Assembly: GCA_963573315.1 (NCBI GenBank)
Contig: OY752143.1
Span: forward strand, 62,001 to 126,000
Origin: Entomortierella parvispora
Lineage: Eukaryota; Mortierellomycota; Mortierellomycetes; Mortierellales; Mortierellaceae
Reading direction: 5' to 3'
DNA: 64,000 nucleotides
This document shows positions 53,603 through 64,000 of this stretch, one piece after another. The notes below the pieces were generated by a model. It was given only the letters and a program-made list of their open reading frames with translations, was not told the origin of the DNA and ran no database searches. The position numbers were made by a program, and so were the translations under genes. How positions within the stretch are numbered: the first letter of the stretch is position 1; each line of letters starts with the position of its first letter.

Positions 53603-55728
53603 TCATTTGCCCAGCAACGCTTCTATCTGCTTGCTAAGGTCCAAGTATTGTTGCCTCAGTTGCGAGGACCGCGCCTCAAGTGATTGCGTTGCATCATAAA
53701 CCTCTCTCGGTACAAGCTGTGCCTCCTCTGTGGTCGTATATTGATGCAGTAGCCTCTGGCTTAGATCCTCTACAACAGACGAGATCTCTCCAACATGTGT
53801 ATGAACCATGGTCCACCTCTCATCCGAAATACGCTCCTGTATGTCCTCGTTGCGTCTGATCAGGCCCAGGAATTCGTCCGATTCTCTTTGTTGCGATAGC
53901 GCCATTCTCTCCTTACCCACTGTGCTCTTCGAAGGTGAGAAATGGGATGACGATTGCGGACCCTCTATTCCACCATTGTATACTCGAGCGAGTTCTGTCC
54001 GCAGTCTACTGGACTGTCTTTGGTGATCTTGGCATTCTTGAATGGCTGCCCAGAGTAGATCCTTTTGAGTTCTCATGACGTCTCGCTCTTTTTCCAGAAC
54101 TTGCTCCATCAGGACGCCGGTGCAATAGTATTCCAGCAATCGATCCAGAGATTGGTCCAAGTCCAGTAGAGCCTTCTTTTGAGTCTCGATATAATCTCGG
54201 TGGGCTGCAGATATGAATCGAAGCTCCAAATCCGTCCGTGCGATACGTTCGCACACATCCACAAGGACTCCTCGCCGCTCGTCCTCGCCCCTGGGCATTT
54301 CTCCGTCCTCCATATCTCTTCCATGAACATCCTCCATCAAATCCATCCTGGGATCACGCTTTGTTGCTGCTCTGACTGGTGGTGGGTCCGGATCTGACAA
54401 AACCTGTTCCATCTCACCCTCTAACCGGGATACTTCGCGCTGTACGGATATCATCTCGAGTTCGTGTTGCTGTTTCGAACGCTGGATTTTCATCTTGGAA
54501 TTCGCGACGGACACGACATATTCGGTGGTCAGGTCTTGATCTCCTGCAGCCTGCTCTCGCATATCCTCTGATTGTTGTTGAGTATAGAGCGCTTGCATAA
54601 AGTCCAGCTCCTGCTCTAGGCACTTTAGTTGCGCCGTGGCTCTGATATGGCTCATCTTGGTGGCGCGATAAATTGAGCAGAGTCGAACTAGTTCCTTATC
54701 CTCCGCTGGGGTTCTCTTCAGCAATTGCTCAAAACGACTGGTTAATGGGAGCGAAGAAAATGTGGTTGATTGACCGAGCGACGACGAGGTACTGCGGAAT
54801 TCGACATTATTCATGATTTGGTTGTAGTAAGAGTCCATTTGATCCGCAAACGCCTTGTCCATTTGCCGAAGCTCTTGCAAGTTCTCTAGTTGCAAGTAAA
54901 GATATCCCCTGGCAGTATCCTCTTTCGTTGGGAACGTTCGAGAAGAAGGCTCCTTGCCCCTCTGCGATCGTTGAAAAATGCTTGATTCTGTTGTTGATCT
55001 GGATCTGGAGATGACGGCAGGAAGAAATTCCGAAGTCGATTTTTGGGCCCCTTCCTCGAGGGTCCGCAACATTGCGTCAAACTGGATCGACATGTCGTGA
55101 AGGTCCAAGTCCAGAGCTTTATCTTGATCCCTGTTATAACTTTCCAACGCTCTGAGGTCTGCCAATTCTTTTTCCATCGCGGCGAGGGTTTGTCTATGAA
55201 TGGGTTGCGATTGGATCGGTTAATCAACTCGACTTGAAAATTTATGAGGTATACATAGTATTGTTGGACGTACTGTAGTTGCATGTGCTCCTGATCCAGA
55301 GAATGCATTTCAGCTTCAAAGAAACCGTCTTCATCTTCGCTATCGTCTTTGTTTTCCAATGCAATGCCATCTCCTTCCCTGGAATTCCACAAATGAGCAT
55401 TATCTCTATAGTCTGGCCAGTTGGTGCTCGCGCTGACGTTTTGGAGTAACCAGTCCAGAAATTGGCTGGGATGATGGACCTCTCTCTGTCCCCCATGGTA
55501 AGGAACACTCTCTCCTTCTAGTTGATATTGGTCCAAAAGTGCGCTCTCCAGCTCGTCTGCAGAAAAGAGATCTTGCGGGCAGTTCAGTGACTGGAGAAGA
55601 TGAATGAGTTTTTTGCATTGGCGCGCGACATGGTCCCTTCGTTGGTGTTCCTGGGAGGAAGTCCTATCCTGATGGACGTGTGATTGTGTGGAGTCCCTGA
55701 ATGAATAGGCGAGTCGAGGGTCGGCCAT
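53603..55728 (-). CDS. Augmin complex subunit, HAUS3-like
   Basis: Augmin recruits gamma-tubulin to existing microtubules in the spindle. Exons (minus): 55728-55274 and 55193-53603, giving 681 residues. The N-terminal domain has the HAUS3-type pattern LIHLLQSLNC...SADELESALLDQYQLEG and FLDWLLQNVSASTNWPDY (a CH-like fold in NDC80/augmin relatives). The rest is coiled coil to the C-terminus (LEARSSQLRQQYLDLSKQIEALL). Augmin occurs in only part of the fungi, so its presence is informative. Coiled-coil proteins are easy to misassign; the N-terminal domain is the main support. Only about 200 bp separate it from the Tim17-like gene. Confidence 0.68.
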
Positions 55729-56158
55729 GAGGTTGTCGCGTGGAGAAGAAGAGGGGATCCAATGGTGCGAACAAAAAAAGAGCACTGCATTGAAGTGGCG
55801 TTTCAGTCACGTGCATGCAGGATGCAGAGGCCATTTTTCAGACCGCATTCTCTCTTTCTTGATGAATCAATCCTTTCTCTCTGCATGCATGTCGTGATTG
55901 TTGCATGCATGCGCAACTCGTTTGAAGAATACTGAGAACCCTAGACTGCCTGTCTTGACTGTCCGCACCCCGCTGTCTTCTACTACCCGTAAAGAGACCA
56001 TTTCCTCTTATTTTATTCCTGTCTCGAGCTCCATGCAATTGGCTGATGGCAAAAAGACGCGTTCTTTCTTTTTTCCTCTTTTTTGTCTTTTGGGAACCAT
56101 TTCGTCCTACTTAGATATACCTCAGACGAACAGCTCAAATTTTTTATACATCCATATC
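55729..56158. promoter_or_regulatory. Divergent promoter with three TGCATGCA palindromes
   Basis: 430 bp between the HAUS3-like gene and the 901-aa protein gene. TGCATGCA occurs at 55812-55819, 55882-55889 and 55902-55909 (the last two exactly 20 bp apart). A CACGTG E-box at 55808-55813 overlaps the first. Confidence 0.6.
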
Positions 56159-58864
56159 ATGCTCTTGAAGCACGAACCAAGTGGCATTGACTCTGCTCAC
56201 AGCAGCAGCATTCAAGGTCCACCAGAAACACCAACGCTGGCGAGCATCCAGGTTGCCGCCAACCGTTCCTTGGATGAGATCCCTAGATCCGTCTGGTATC
56301 AACTCGGAGCCGCCTGCCACAACGTAGGATTTGCAATGGAAATGGCATCCCAGCCTCCACCTGGCTCCCTCACCTTTCCAAGCGGTATCCCAAGGATCCT
56401 CGCTGTGATCCAACAACAGCGATCCCAAGCCTTGGAACACCTGGACCGCTCTCCGAACGAGGTGACCGATACTCCTTTACTCTGGCACTTTTACTCGATC
56501 CTGAAGCAAAAACACAAAGGATCAAGTCTCCAACGAAAACGAAAGAACCCACCCTCAGGAGCCGATTCAGACACAGATCCAACGGAGCAATACTGGCAGA
56601 TTCGATTTCTTCAAGCTTCCTGTCCAGAGATGTTTATTCTCACCTTTCTCGAAACCTTTCAGGAGCAGGGACGACTCGTTGGGTTTGAGCGAGAGATGCC
56701 CCGGGATTTGCTGGAAGCCATCGACTATGAACTCTGCTCTAACTCGGAATCCGCCAGGAAAGCGGTTTACGCCCTGATGCAGACCCTGATTGCCTGTAGA
56801 CGATACCTAAAGACCTTTAATTCAACCAAACAGATTGCAGAAGGGGACGAATCATACCACAAAATGGCATTTGATCTAGAGGAAGCATTTGTGGCCATGG
56901 AGGTGTCCTTGGATACAGAGGCAACGTTGCCCAAGTTGAGTTCATTGTATGAGCAAGAGGTCGCTGCGGACGTAAAGGCGCATTCCCGAGCGGGTGCCAG
57001 TACTGGAGTCAAGAGAGCTGGAGCTACACCAACGACACCAGTGTTAGGTTCAGGAGTCTCCGCATCAAAGAATCCGTCAAATGCACCAGGAACGTTGCGC
57101 TCAACAGCTCAGCTCGTGGAACAGGCACAGTCAGGAGCCCTGAACGCCAGTAGCACCGCCTCCACAGGATCCACCTCGACACTGTCAACGACCGCCCAAA
57201 ACGCAAAGATCAAGGTCAGCAATCCACTTTGGTCTCAGACACTGGGACAAAACTACATGCCGCAATGGCCCACCAAATATGTCAATCAAATCGACGTTGA
57301 GCTCCGGCGCTGGTTCGCCCTGATTGCACATGTCAATGGAGCCGCCTTTTCTGAGAATTTGACGGCGTTGATAAAGGCAGTCTATCCAAGCGACCAAAAA
57401 TTTCTACTGGATCTCATCCTGATCGAGTATATGTGTCTGGAGGTGATGTCTGGAAGCGACCAAGCCGATCGAGAGGACGATGCGGCCTTTTCATGGACAG
57501 ACCTGGCCATTACTACCCACACAGAGGCAAGGACCAAAACTCCAGGAGAAAAAGTGGTGGAGACCATCATGTCGGCTCTTGTGAGCCTTGTCATCAAGCC
57601 TGAAGATGGCTCTACGTATTTAGAGCCTGGGTCAAAGAGGTGGATAGAACCCATGGACCCAGCCGCAGGGGATCAATTGGATGGCGAAGTCAAAGAACAA
57701 CAATCGCTCTTGACAGCAGCTCCTGTCTCTGCCGCTTTTGGTGGGTCCAAAGTCAAGAAGCGCCGAAATCTGTATAATCGACGAGTTAGTCCGTTTTACG
57801 CCATCTTGGCTATGTTTACGCCTAAACGAGTTACGGGTCGAGCCCAGGGTGTCCTTTACTTGAGTCCAGAAGAACTGGCTGTCAAAGATACTGGAACTTC
57901 TGCAGAGGACGCGGCCACGCAAGAAGGTTTATTGTTGCTGGGACTTGAGACAGCTCTTCCTGCTGTTCGAGAGGAGGAGAACCCAGATCCTATCATCGAG
58001 TACAAAAAGAAAAACAAGAAAAAGAAAGGTCATAAGGACAGGGATCGGGAACAACGTCCACAAGTACATGGCCAGGGTCAGGCGTATGGTCATGCTCAAG
58101 GTCAGGGTCAAGGCCAGGGTCAAGGCCAGGGTCAAGGTCAGAGTCAAGGAGGTCAAGGTCAGGGACAGGGACAAGCACGACGAATGTCCGCGGCAGGTGG
58201 GGGCAAAAAAAAACAGGCCGCTGTCAAGGCTCAACCTGCAGCCACCCTCCACGTACCAGAACCAGAAGATGAAAAGGACGATTTGGATCTAGAAGAATTG
58301 CACCGAGCCAAGGAAGCAGAGTTGAAGCGAATGGGTTGTCAAGCGCCTTTCCGTGTCTTGATGATGATTCTCCAAAACTTGACCAGGGTCAATCAGTCAG
58401 GAGCATTGGACAATTGGATCGCGGATGCACTTTCAGGGACAGTTCTGCTCTTACAGATCCAATATTTCCAATGGCTTCTTCGATCGCTCGTTGTGGGATC
58501 CCTATCAGGCCAGTCAGAGGCGTCACCTACTCCAACACTAGCATCAGCACCTTCGATCAAAGCTGAGAAAGGTGTGACGGCTATCAAAACCGAGAATGAT
58601 ATGGACGTAGATAGCTCCTTGCCCCGAACGCGCGATGAAGACGAAGTTGTAAGGATGGTGTCGATACTCGTGGCGACGCCTGGCATTGGCTATGACCCAC
58701 TCAAGAAGGCCTTTGATCGATTCCTGAGCCAAGATCTAGGACCTTACAAGAGCCGTTTGTCGCCCGTCCAACAAATATTAGACAAACATTTCGCGGCCAC
58801 AGCAGTGCCTGCTGCTTCCATAACCCCTGCATCTCAAGTTGGCGTTGCATCCTCGGAGACCTGA
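56159..58864 (+). CDS. Large intronless protein of unknown function (901 aa)
   Basis: One uninterrupted frame. The start at 56159 is the first ATG giving protein-like sequence; the frame stays open upstream to 55898 with ATGs at 56033 and earlier, but that part reads like leader. N-terminal ~300 residues are predicted helical and conserved-looking (IPRSVWYQLGAACHNVGFAMEMA; YWQIRFLQASCPEMFILTFLETF). Two further helical blocks (about 360-460, 720-770) contain WFALIAHVNGAAFSENLTALI and FRVLMMILQNLTRV. Between them lie Ser/Thr/Ala-rich linkers, a Lys-rich patch (about 613-632) and a Gly-Gln repeat (about 640-680). The pattern fits a nuclear scaffold or a large transcription/chromatin-complex subunit, but I do not recognise the family. 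Confidence 0.8.
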   Translation: MLLKHEPSGIDSAHSSSIQGPPETPTLASIQVAANRSLDEIPRSVWYQLGAACHNVGFAMEMASQPPPGSLTFPSGIPRILAVIQQQRSQALEHLDRSPNEVTDTPLLWHFYSILKQKHKGSSLQRKRKNPPSGADSDTDPTEQYWQIRFLQASCPEMFILTFLETFQEQGRLVGFEREMPRDLLEAIDYELCSNSESARKAVYALMQTLIACRRYLKTFNSTKQIAEGDESYHKMAFDLEEAFVAMEVSLDTEATLPKLSSLYEQEVAADVKAHSRAGASTGVKRAGATPTTPVLGSGVSASKNPSNAPGTLRSTAQLVEQAQSGALNASSTASTGSTSTLSTTAQNAKIKVSNPLWSQTLGQNYMPQWPTKYVNQIDVELRRWFALIAHVNGAAFSENLTALIKAVYPSDQKFLLDLILIEYMCLEVMSGSDQADREDDAAFSWTDLAITTHTEARTKTPGEKVVETIMSALVSLVIKPEDGSTYLEPGSKRWIEPMDPAAGDQLDGEVKEQQSLLTAAPVSAAFGGSKVKKRRNLYNRRVSPFYAILAMFTPKRVTGRAQGVLYLSPEELAVKDTGTSAEDAATQEGLLLLGLETALPAVREEENPDPIIEYKKKNKKKKGHKDRDREQRPQVHGQGQAYGHAQGQGQGQGQGQGQGQSQGGQGQGQGQARRMSAAGGGKKKQAAVKAQPAATLHVPEPEDEKDDLDLEELHRAKEAELKRMGCQAPFRVLMMILQNLTRVNQSGALDNWIADALSGTVLLLQIQYFQWLLRSLVVGSLSGQSEASPTPTLASAPSIKAEKGVTAIKTENDMDVDSSLPRTRDEDEVVRMVSILVATPGIGYDPLKKAFDRFLSQDLGPYKSRLSPVQQILDKHFAATAVPAASITPASQVGVASSET
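58096..58170 (+). repeat. Coding minisatellite, Gly-Gln repeat
   Basis: Imperfect 12-bp units (GGTCAGGGTCAA and GGCCAGGGTCAA) encode (GQ)n within the 901-aa protein. Repeat length is likely to vary between strains. Confidence 0.85.
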
Positions 58865-59466
58865 CAGAAGAAATAGATCATGTTTATTATCGCTGAAAAG
58901 AAAAGAAAAGAAAACCTCTAAAACAATAAACAAAACGTAAAAAAAAATTGAAAGAGATGAAGCAAAACAAGAAGAAAAAAAATGCATGAGGCTGGGTGCC
59001 AGCTGGGATGGGTGGGAGGGTTACATAGAAACGACAGATGACACTGAATGAAATGATAGCAGAATTGGAAAAAGACATGCAAAAGTAGGAAGGGACCACC
59101 AATGAATCGAGTTGGGGATCATGGCGGCAAGGATTGAAATTGACAGAAGGCGAGAGGAGGCGAAATACATACAACGGAGAAGAAGTCCTGTTAAGGACAT
59201 CTAAGGATGATGGAGGTTGAAAGGGAGAAGGAGGAGGAGGAAAAGTCGAGGGGGAGATGTGGCGAAGGGAGGAGGGGAGGAAGGGGTGTTAACGTGACAT
59301 GTAAAGAGTAATATATAATGATTATTAGAGACGATGGACATTAACAATGAAAGTAAAGGATTTGATCCGCGCCTCTGTTTGATTCAATTGCAGCGGAAGC
59401 AACAGCACAAAGAACAGGACATGACAGTGTGCGTTTGAGAGTTCTTGGCGCAGAGCAGGGGCAAGT
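58865..59466. other. Convergent 3' region
   Basis: 602 bp between the stops of the 901-aa protein gene and the zinc-ribbon regulator. Purine-rich on the plus strand, A-runs near 58905-58980. No gene seen. Confidence 0.5.
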
Positions 59467-62400
59467 CTATTCCTCCTCGAGTTCGTCCATTTCCTCCTCA
59501 TCAACTTTCAGGTCAAAAGTCTGGGATTCGACCTCCATAGCCTGTCCAATCTTGACTTGACTGGATTGGAGTTTGGTTGTTTCTCCAGCTTCTTTCGTTG
59601 CAATCTCCTTTGCAGACTCATCAACAGCCGAGATCGAAGCTTCAGTGATGTCGCTTTCGGACTTTGGCTTTAGCATCAGACCAAAGTCCTCTGACCGAAA
59701 AGATGCCACAACTGTAGGGGGGATCAAGATACGCCACCCCGCCGTTTCAACCCTGGTAAATGCTGAATAGTCGATCCCAAGCTCCTTTTGGTCTTCTAGC
59801 AAAACATAGGAAGATGCTTGAGCCACCTGAAGAGCCTCAAGTGTAGGAGAGTCAACTGCTGTCGCAGTCCGGCCTGGTACTTGAAGGTACTTGCTGCTTT
59901 TGGGCCGGTTCAAACCCGCTCCTTGCTCATTGCCCGGGCTGGTGTAGTTTAGTCCAATGACCTGGAGTCCTGCATTCGTATCAGCTGCGGCAGAGGAGAC
60001 AGCAGTTGCGTTAGCAGCAGCGACAATCAGAGCGGCAGCGGCAGCTTGGGCGGATGCCACCTTGGGTTCTTTCTCCGAAGTCGAGAGAACACTTTTAGAA
60101 TCTGTGGCCTCATCGCTATCCATTTCATCACGAACGCCCGACAATGAATCGGCGCGACGCTTCTTGGAGGATCCAAAACTCATGCTATCAGGAGAAACAG
60201 AACGACGGGCGCGGGATCCCAAGACAGAGGTGCCGGACCGTTGGAGCTGCATGTTGGGCTGCGAGACTGTGTGTCGAAGAGAACGAGAGAACGGTCCAGG
60301 GGCTCTCGACGCGCTGTCGTTAGAGGAGGGGGCACGGTAAGACTGGAGAGAACGAGGCTGAGTGATCTCGATCACAACTTTGGAACTCTTGCTCAACTGC
60401 ATAGCCAGGGCATCTGAAGTCTCCAGGCTCCGAGCAGCAGCGGAGGAAGAGGAATTCGAGCTTGGGAAACAGGTCAGCTTGATTGTGTTTCTTGGCATGG
60501 CTGCACTCAGGTCTTTGGGCCCTGCAAGTACGAGACTGTCGCCCACACGACCATACGATCCTTGGTCGGATCTGTGGAATCCAGGGCGAACGTTTGATCC
60601 TAAAAATAATACATTGCAGGACATGTTAGAAGACTTGTTTCCTATTCCCAGTGGACCAATCCCATGAGAGTCATCTTACTGTTCTCAAAGTCCATGAGAG
60701 ATGGATCCTGGTCGGGGGCAATTGCACTGTCTCCTCGTCGGGATAGCTGGTAATGGATTGAGGGGCGTTGCTCTTGCGAAGTTTGATAAGCGTGCCTAGG
60801 ACCACCGGCGCCGCTGTTAGTAGGCATAGAATGTGAATAGCGCATTGACTCTGATTGTTGCCCCTTCGCATCCAGAGCACCCGTCGAACCGTACGTGGTT
60901 TTGAAAGTTGTGTTAGAGTCCTGCTGTCTAGGCGATGTTCGGTCTGAGGGATGGTCGAGAGGGTGAGGTGATCGCGAGGACAAGAGCGCAGAGTGCGGGA
61001 TCAGAGGCGACCGCTCCTGCGCCTTCACCTTCTGGTGGTGGAAGCGTGCCGAGGCTGAACCTGTCGAGTAAAGTGTGCCCGCATTCAAGCGCTCATACTT
61101 TTCACGATGCTGATGGTTATACTCGTCCGCTTCACTTTGTCGCCGATCGTAAGAGTGCGAAGAAGACATGCCGGAAGGTGGCAAAGGACCACAGGAGCGA
61201 TGGTTGGTAAGAACAGGCTGACTCATCCGGCGTTGGTAAAAGGGAGATGAGGAGTTTTGCTCGTCATATCGCCCTGCAGGTAAGGCTCGAAGAACTGGTG
61301 TATTGGATGACTCGACACTTTGACTCTGTGAGCCAGGAGGTCCTTGCTGTGGCTCGCGTCCAGGAGAAGACCGTGAAGAGGAAGACAGGGCGGGTGACAG
61401 CGGGTCGCCTGATTGGTTCACTGGAAGATATCGACCGCCATTTCCAAGGGACTGCAATGCAGCTGGGTGCGAAAAGCGACGTTCCATTTCAGGTCTATGG
61501 GTCGTGTTTTGGAACTGAGTGGACTCTCGTCGCAGGATCTGGCGCTGGAAATGTCGTTGTTGCTGTTGTTGTTGATTGTGATAAAATTGATTATGATGTT
61601 GCTGCTGCTCAAGACTGTGTTGGCGTCGCTGTTGTCCAATGTTTGGGTGGGACTGAGAATAGTGCAGCTTCTGACCGTGTTTTGCCATGGCGTAAGGGCC
61701 GGGAGGGCGATAGTGACGACCGTCGTCTCTGTCCTGATGGGTGATCGACTCTTGGCCTTGAGTGGGATGGGGGGGAGGTGGCATGGCTGCGCCGTCGTAA
61801 TCCACATTAGGAGAGTCGTCTCCGTTCATCGAAGAGGGTCGACGACGAATAGCACGAAAGGAATTGCGATGGTCAGCGTTGAGGTTCATCTCATCGTATC
61901 CGTCTTCCTGATTTGAGTCCTGTGCCCGTTCCTCCTTCAGTCGACCTAAGACATTGCCCTCTCCCATCTTGTGTGAGGGTCTTCGGCTGCCCTTAAGGCT
62001 TGGGGGAGGGGCCATGGCCAAAACATTGGCGGATGAAGAGCCGCCAGATGAAGGGCCGCCAGATGAAGGGCCGCCAGAGTCTGGAAGGGAATGGCCATAC
62101 ACGACACCTGCGATCATGTTGCGGATCTTGGACTCTGAATACGACTTGTTGCAAATGAGACTCATTGACACAGGGGGTCTGCACTTGAACCGAAGGTTAC
62201 CATCTATTCCGCCAAAGAAGCAGGCTGATGTGTTAGAAACTATTCAATGACAAAACGCGTCGTTGTTTTGTTTGTTTGTTTGTTTGTGAATTAAAGCCAA
62301 CTTACCAGACATGCCATCTCGCTGGATTGTGTTCCGACAGAAGCATTTGGCGCAGGGAATCAAATTGCGGAACTGCTTGAACAAGTTAATAGTCTCTTCC

Positions 62401-63104
62401 TGAAGCGCAGAGCGGGGAAGTGTTGCCGTCGCGGTCCGCAGAGAGGAGCGTCGAGAGGAAGGGGCTGTTGTTCCAGTGGCAGTACTTGGTGTAGATCCAG
62501 TGTCGGGGGTGAAGGGGGTGGTTGTAGGTGTGGTTGCAGTCATGGAGGATGTTGAACGATCAGGAGTGCTTGGGTGGATGGTAACCACAGAAGTATCAAC
62601 AACCAGATGGGTTTTGTTCTCTGGCGCAGGGGAACGGGATTGATTCGCCAGCTGAGAACCATGGTCGTTGCCAATGATCGAAGAGATGGCTCGAGGTTCT
62701 GGGCATTCATCTTCTTCATCGTCAGCTTCATGTTCGTCGCCATCACCAACCATGGAGGGACTATCCTCAATGTCGTTGTCATTGTCATTGTCCACGTCAT
62801 CTTGCTCCATGGCTTGGTCATCATCCGCCATGGTCGCATCTGGGGGATAAATGGACACAGTTTGCTGTTGAGCGGGTTCGTGGTGATGCTGAGGCTGGAA
62901 TGTGGAAACTGAAGAAGTCGAGATTGTTGAGGCTATATCTGCGGTTGAGACTTCGACCTCGTAGTCCATGAGGCCTTCTTCATTGACCTCCTCGATGTGA
63001 TGTTCGACAGCAGTCTTTGGCGCAGACTTCTTTTTTGTAGCGGGGCCGTCATTGCTGCTATTATCGGACTGACTAGATATTGAGTGGGGCATCGGAGTCA
63101 TCAT
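59467..63104 (-). CDS. Zinc-ribbon, low-complexity regulator (probable transcription factor)
   Basis: Exons (minus): 63104-62306, 62203-60680, 60599-59467, giving 1151 residues; phases agree. The only ordered element seen is a Cys motif spanning the first intron: IPCAKCFCRNTIQRDGMS/DGNLRFKCRPPVSMSLIC, i.e. CX2C-X19-CX9C, followed by NKSYSESKIRNMIAG. It resembles the zinc ribbons of transposase-derived DNA-binding proteins. It is preceded by an acidic region (DDVDNDNDNDIED) and followed by a long Ser/Gln/His/Pro-rich stretch, an Ala-rich run, a basic SKKRR patch and an acidic Glu-rich C-terminus (MDELEEE). Start: the first in-frame ATG pair is at 63099-63104. Function as a DNA-binding regulator is inferred from composition and the zinc ribbon. 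Confidence 0.8.
62041..62078 (+). repeat. 15-bp coding repeat (SGGPS)
   Basis: Two and a half units of CCGCCAGATGAAGGG in the zinc-ribbon regulator, encoding repeated Ser-Gly-Gly-Pro-Ser on the minus strand. Confidence 0.85.
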
Positions 63105-64000
63105 GGCGAGAGACGCAGATACTGTCTGGGGCAAAATGAAGTAGCGGGAGCGAATGGAATGTCCCTAGATTGAGTGGGAAGAGAAATGAAAGGAAGCAAA
63201 AAGAGTAAGAATGGGGAAGGGGTCCGTTTGAAGACGGTTATTGTGGTTCTGTGGCGATGGGGACGATAGGGACGAGTGAGATCTTGTGGTTGATGGAAGG
63301 GAGCAAGGAAAAAAGGGTCGATGCGAACAAGGAATCAAAGGGCGGCCAGCTTTTGATGGTGATGGGAGATGATGGGAAAAAAAGAGGGACGATGACCAAT
63401 GGGGCCAACGAGTCAATGTGGTCAATGGTATCGATGGAACCAACGAGCGAACGGATGAGTGAGTGAACGGAATGGAGAGATGGGACCAAGGGGTAGAGAC
63501 CAGAGACCAGCTCATTAATGCAGTCGCGTCTCCCTGCCTGGCGACGACCCTTGATCTGTGTTCAGGCTCATGCTTATTCTTGTGGCCGTGCTCCTGCTCA
63601 TGCATGGACGGACGGATGGATGGGAGGGTGTCCAGCAATAAAGGGGGGCACACACTCTATAATTTAAAGACGGGGCTGGGTCTTGTCTTCTCTATACACG
63701 TAACACGACACTCTCATTCACACCACCAACAGGCTTCTTACGAACATGAGCGCTGTATGAGAGCTACCGCGGCAAAAAGCACGGGCATCAAGTACCGAAT
63801 ATGCGAAAAGGGAACCATCGTGGAGGAGCCCGCCTTGCCACTTTTTGCTCATTCACTCTTCTGATGCATGCACCAAAAAAAGAACCCACCAGACAGGACG
63901 CGTTTTCGATGGAAGGGTCGATTGAGCGCGTAGCATAGAACAAACACAAAGTGTATTAATACGAAAAAGGCACTGTCCACAAGGCCACAGCTTTGAACTA
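63105..64000. other. Right-edge upstream region
   Basis: Leader/promoter of the zinc-ribbon regulator (pyrimidine-rich on the minus strand) and, at 63650-63760, possible promoter elements of a plus-strand gene. TGCATGCA at 63865-63872. No complete gene seen. Confidence 0.45.
63658..63754 (+). promoter_or_regulatory. Possible TATA box and first exon of a plus-strand gene leaving the window
   Basis: TATAATTTAAAG at 63658-63669 is followed about 80 bp later by ATG at 63746. After nine coding bases (ATGAGCGCT) comes GTATGA, which could be a 5' splice site; read through, the frame stops after four codons. The remaining exons would be beyond 64000. Confidence 0.3.

Overview
This is a 64 kb piece of a nuclear fungal genome. 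Spliceosomal introns are everywhere (mostly 60-150 bp, GT-AG, with CTAAC-type branch points), genes are dense on both strands, and many 5' leaders are pyrimidine-rich. Gene content (mitochondrial ClpX, an augmin subunit, Rif1, GPI-anchored KNH-like proteins, His/Gln/Ser-rich regulators) and overall style suggest an early-diverging filamentous fungus, most likely Mucoromycota and perhaps a Mortierella relative. The lineage is an inference, not proven by the sequence. I saw no tRNA, rRNA or CRISPR.

Left third (1-22 kb): mcx1/ClpX (minus, running off the left edge) and prp43 (minus). A 785-bp Tc1/mariner-type element with perfect 26-bp inverted repeats and TA target duplication sits just upstream of the prp43 start. 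A small membrane-protein gene follows, preceded by four helically phased CCCTAA motifs, then about 3.4 kb without a gene and a 2-oxoglutarate/Fe(II) oxygenase. Next is a housekeeping block for protein synthesis and energy: rpl18 (minus), a CCDC124/Lso2-like ribosome factor (plus), bfr1 (minus) and atp2 (plus). atp2 has a long, strikingly GATC-rich first intron.

Middle (22-45 kb): a GPI-anchored KNH-like surface protein and a 15-exon secreted alpha/beta-hydrolase (prolyl-oligopeptidase-like), both minus. A 4.7 kb gene-free stretch leads to a four-finger C2H2 transcription factor with a long CT-rich leader. A GT17-like glycosyltransferase (minus) and a GHMP sugar kinase of the fucokinase type (plus) form a divergent pair sharing a 302-bp promoter. 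They are followed by a predicted N-myristoylated methyltransferase (minus) with two unusually long introns.

Right third (45-64 kb): rif1 with PP1-docking motifs, a Tim17-like membrane protein and an augmin HAUS3-like subunit lie head-to-tail on the minus strand. A divergent intronless 901-aa protein of unknown function and a large zinc-ribbon regulator follow. The right end has a possible TATA box and first exon of a plus-strand gene leaving the window.

Exon boundaries were derived by eye from splice consensus, reading phase and family conservation. Where I give exon lists the phases add up. Family names come from recognising sequence motifs, not from database searches.
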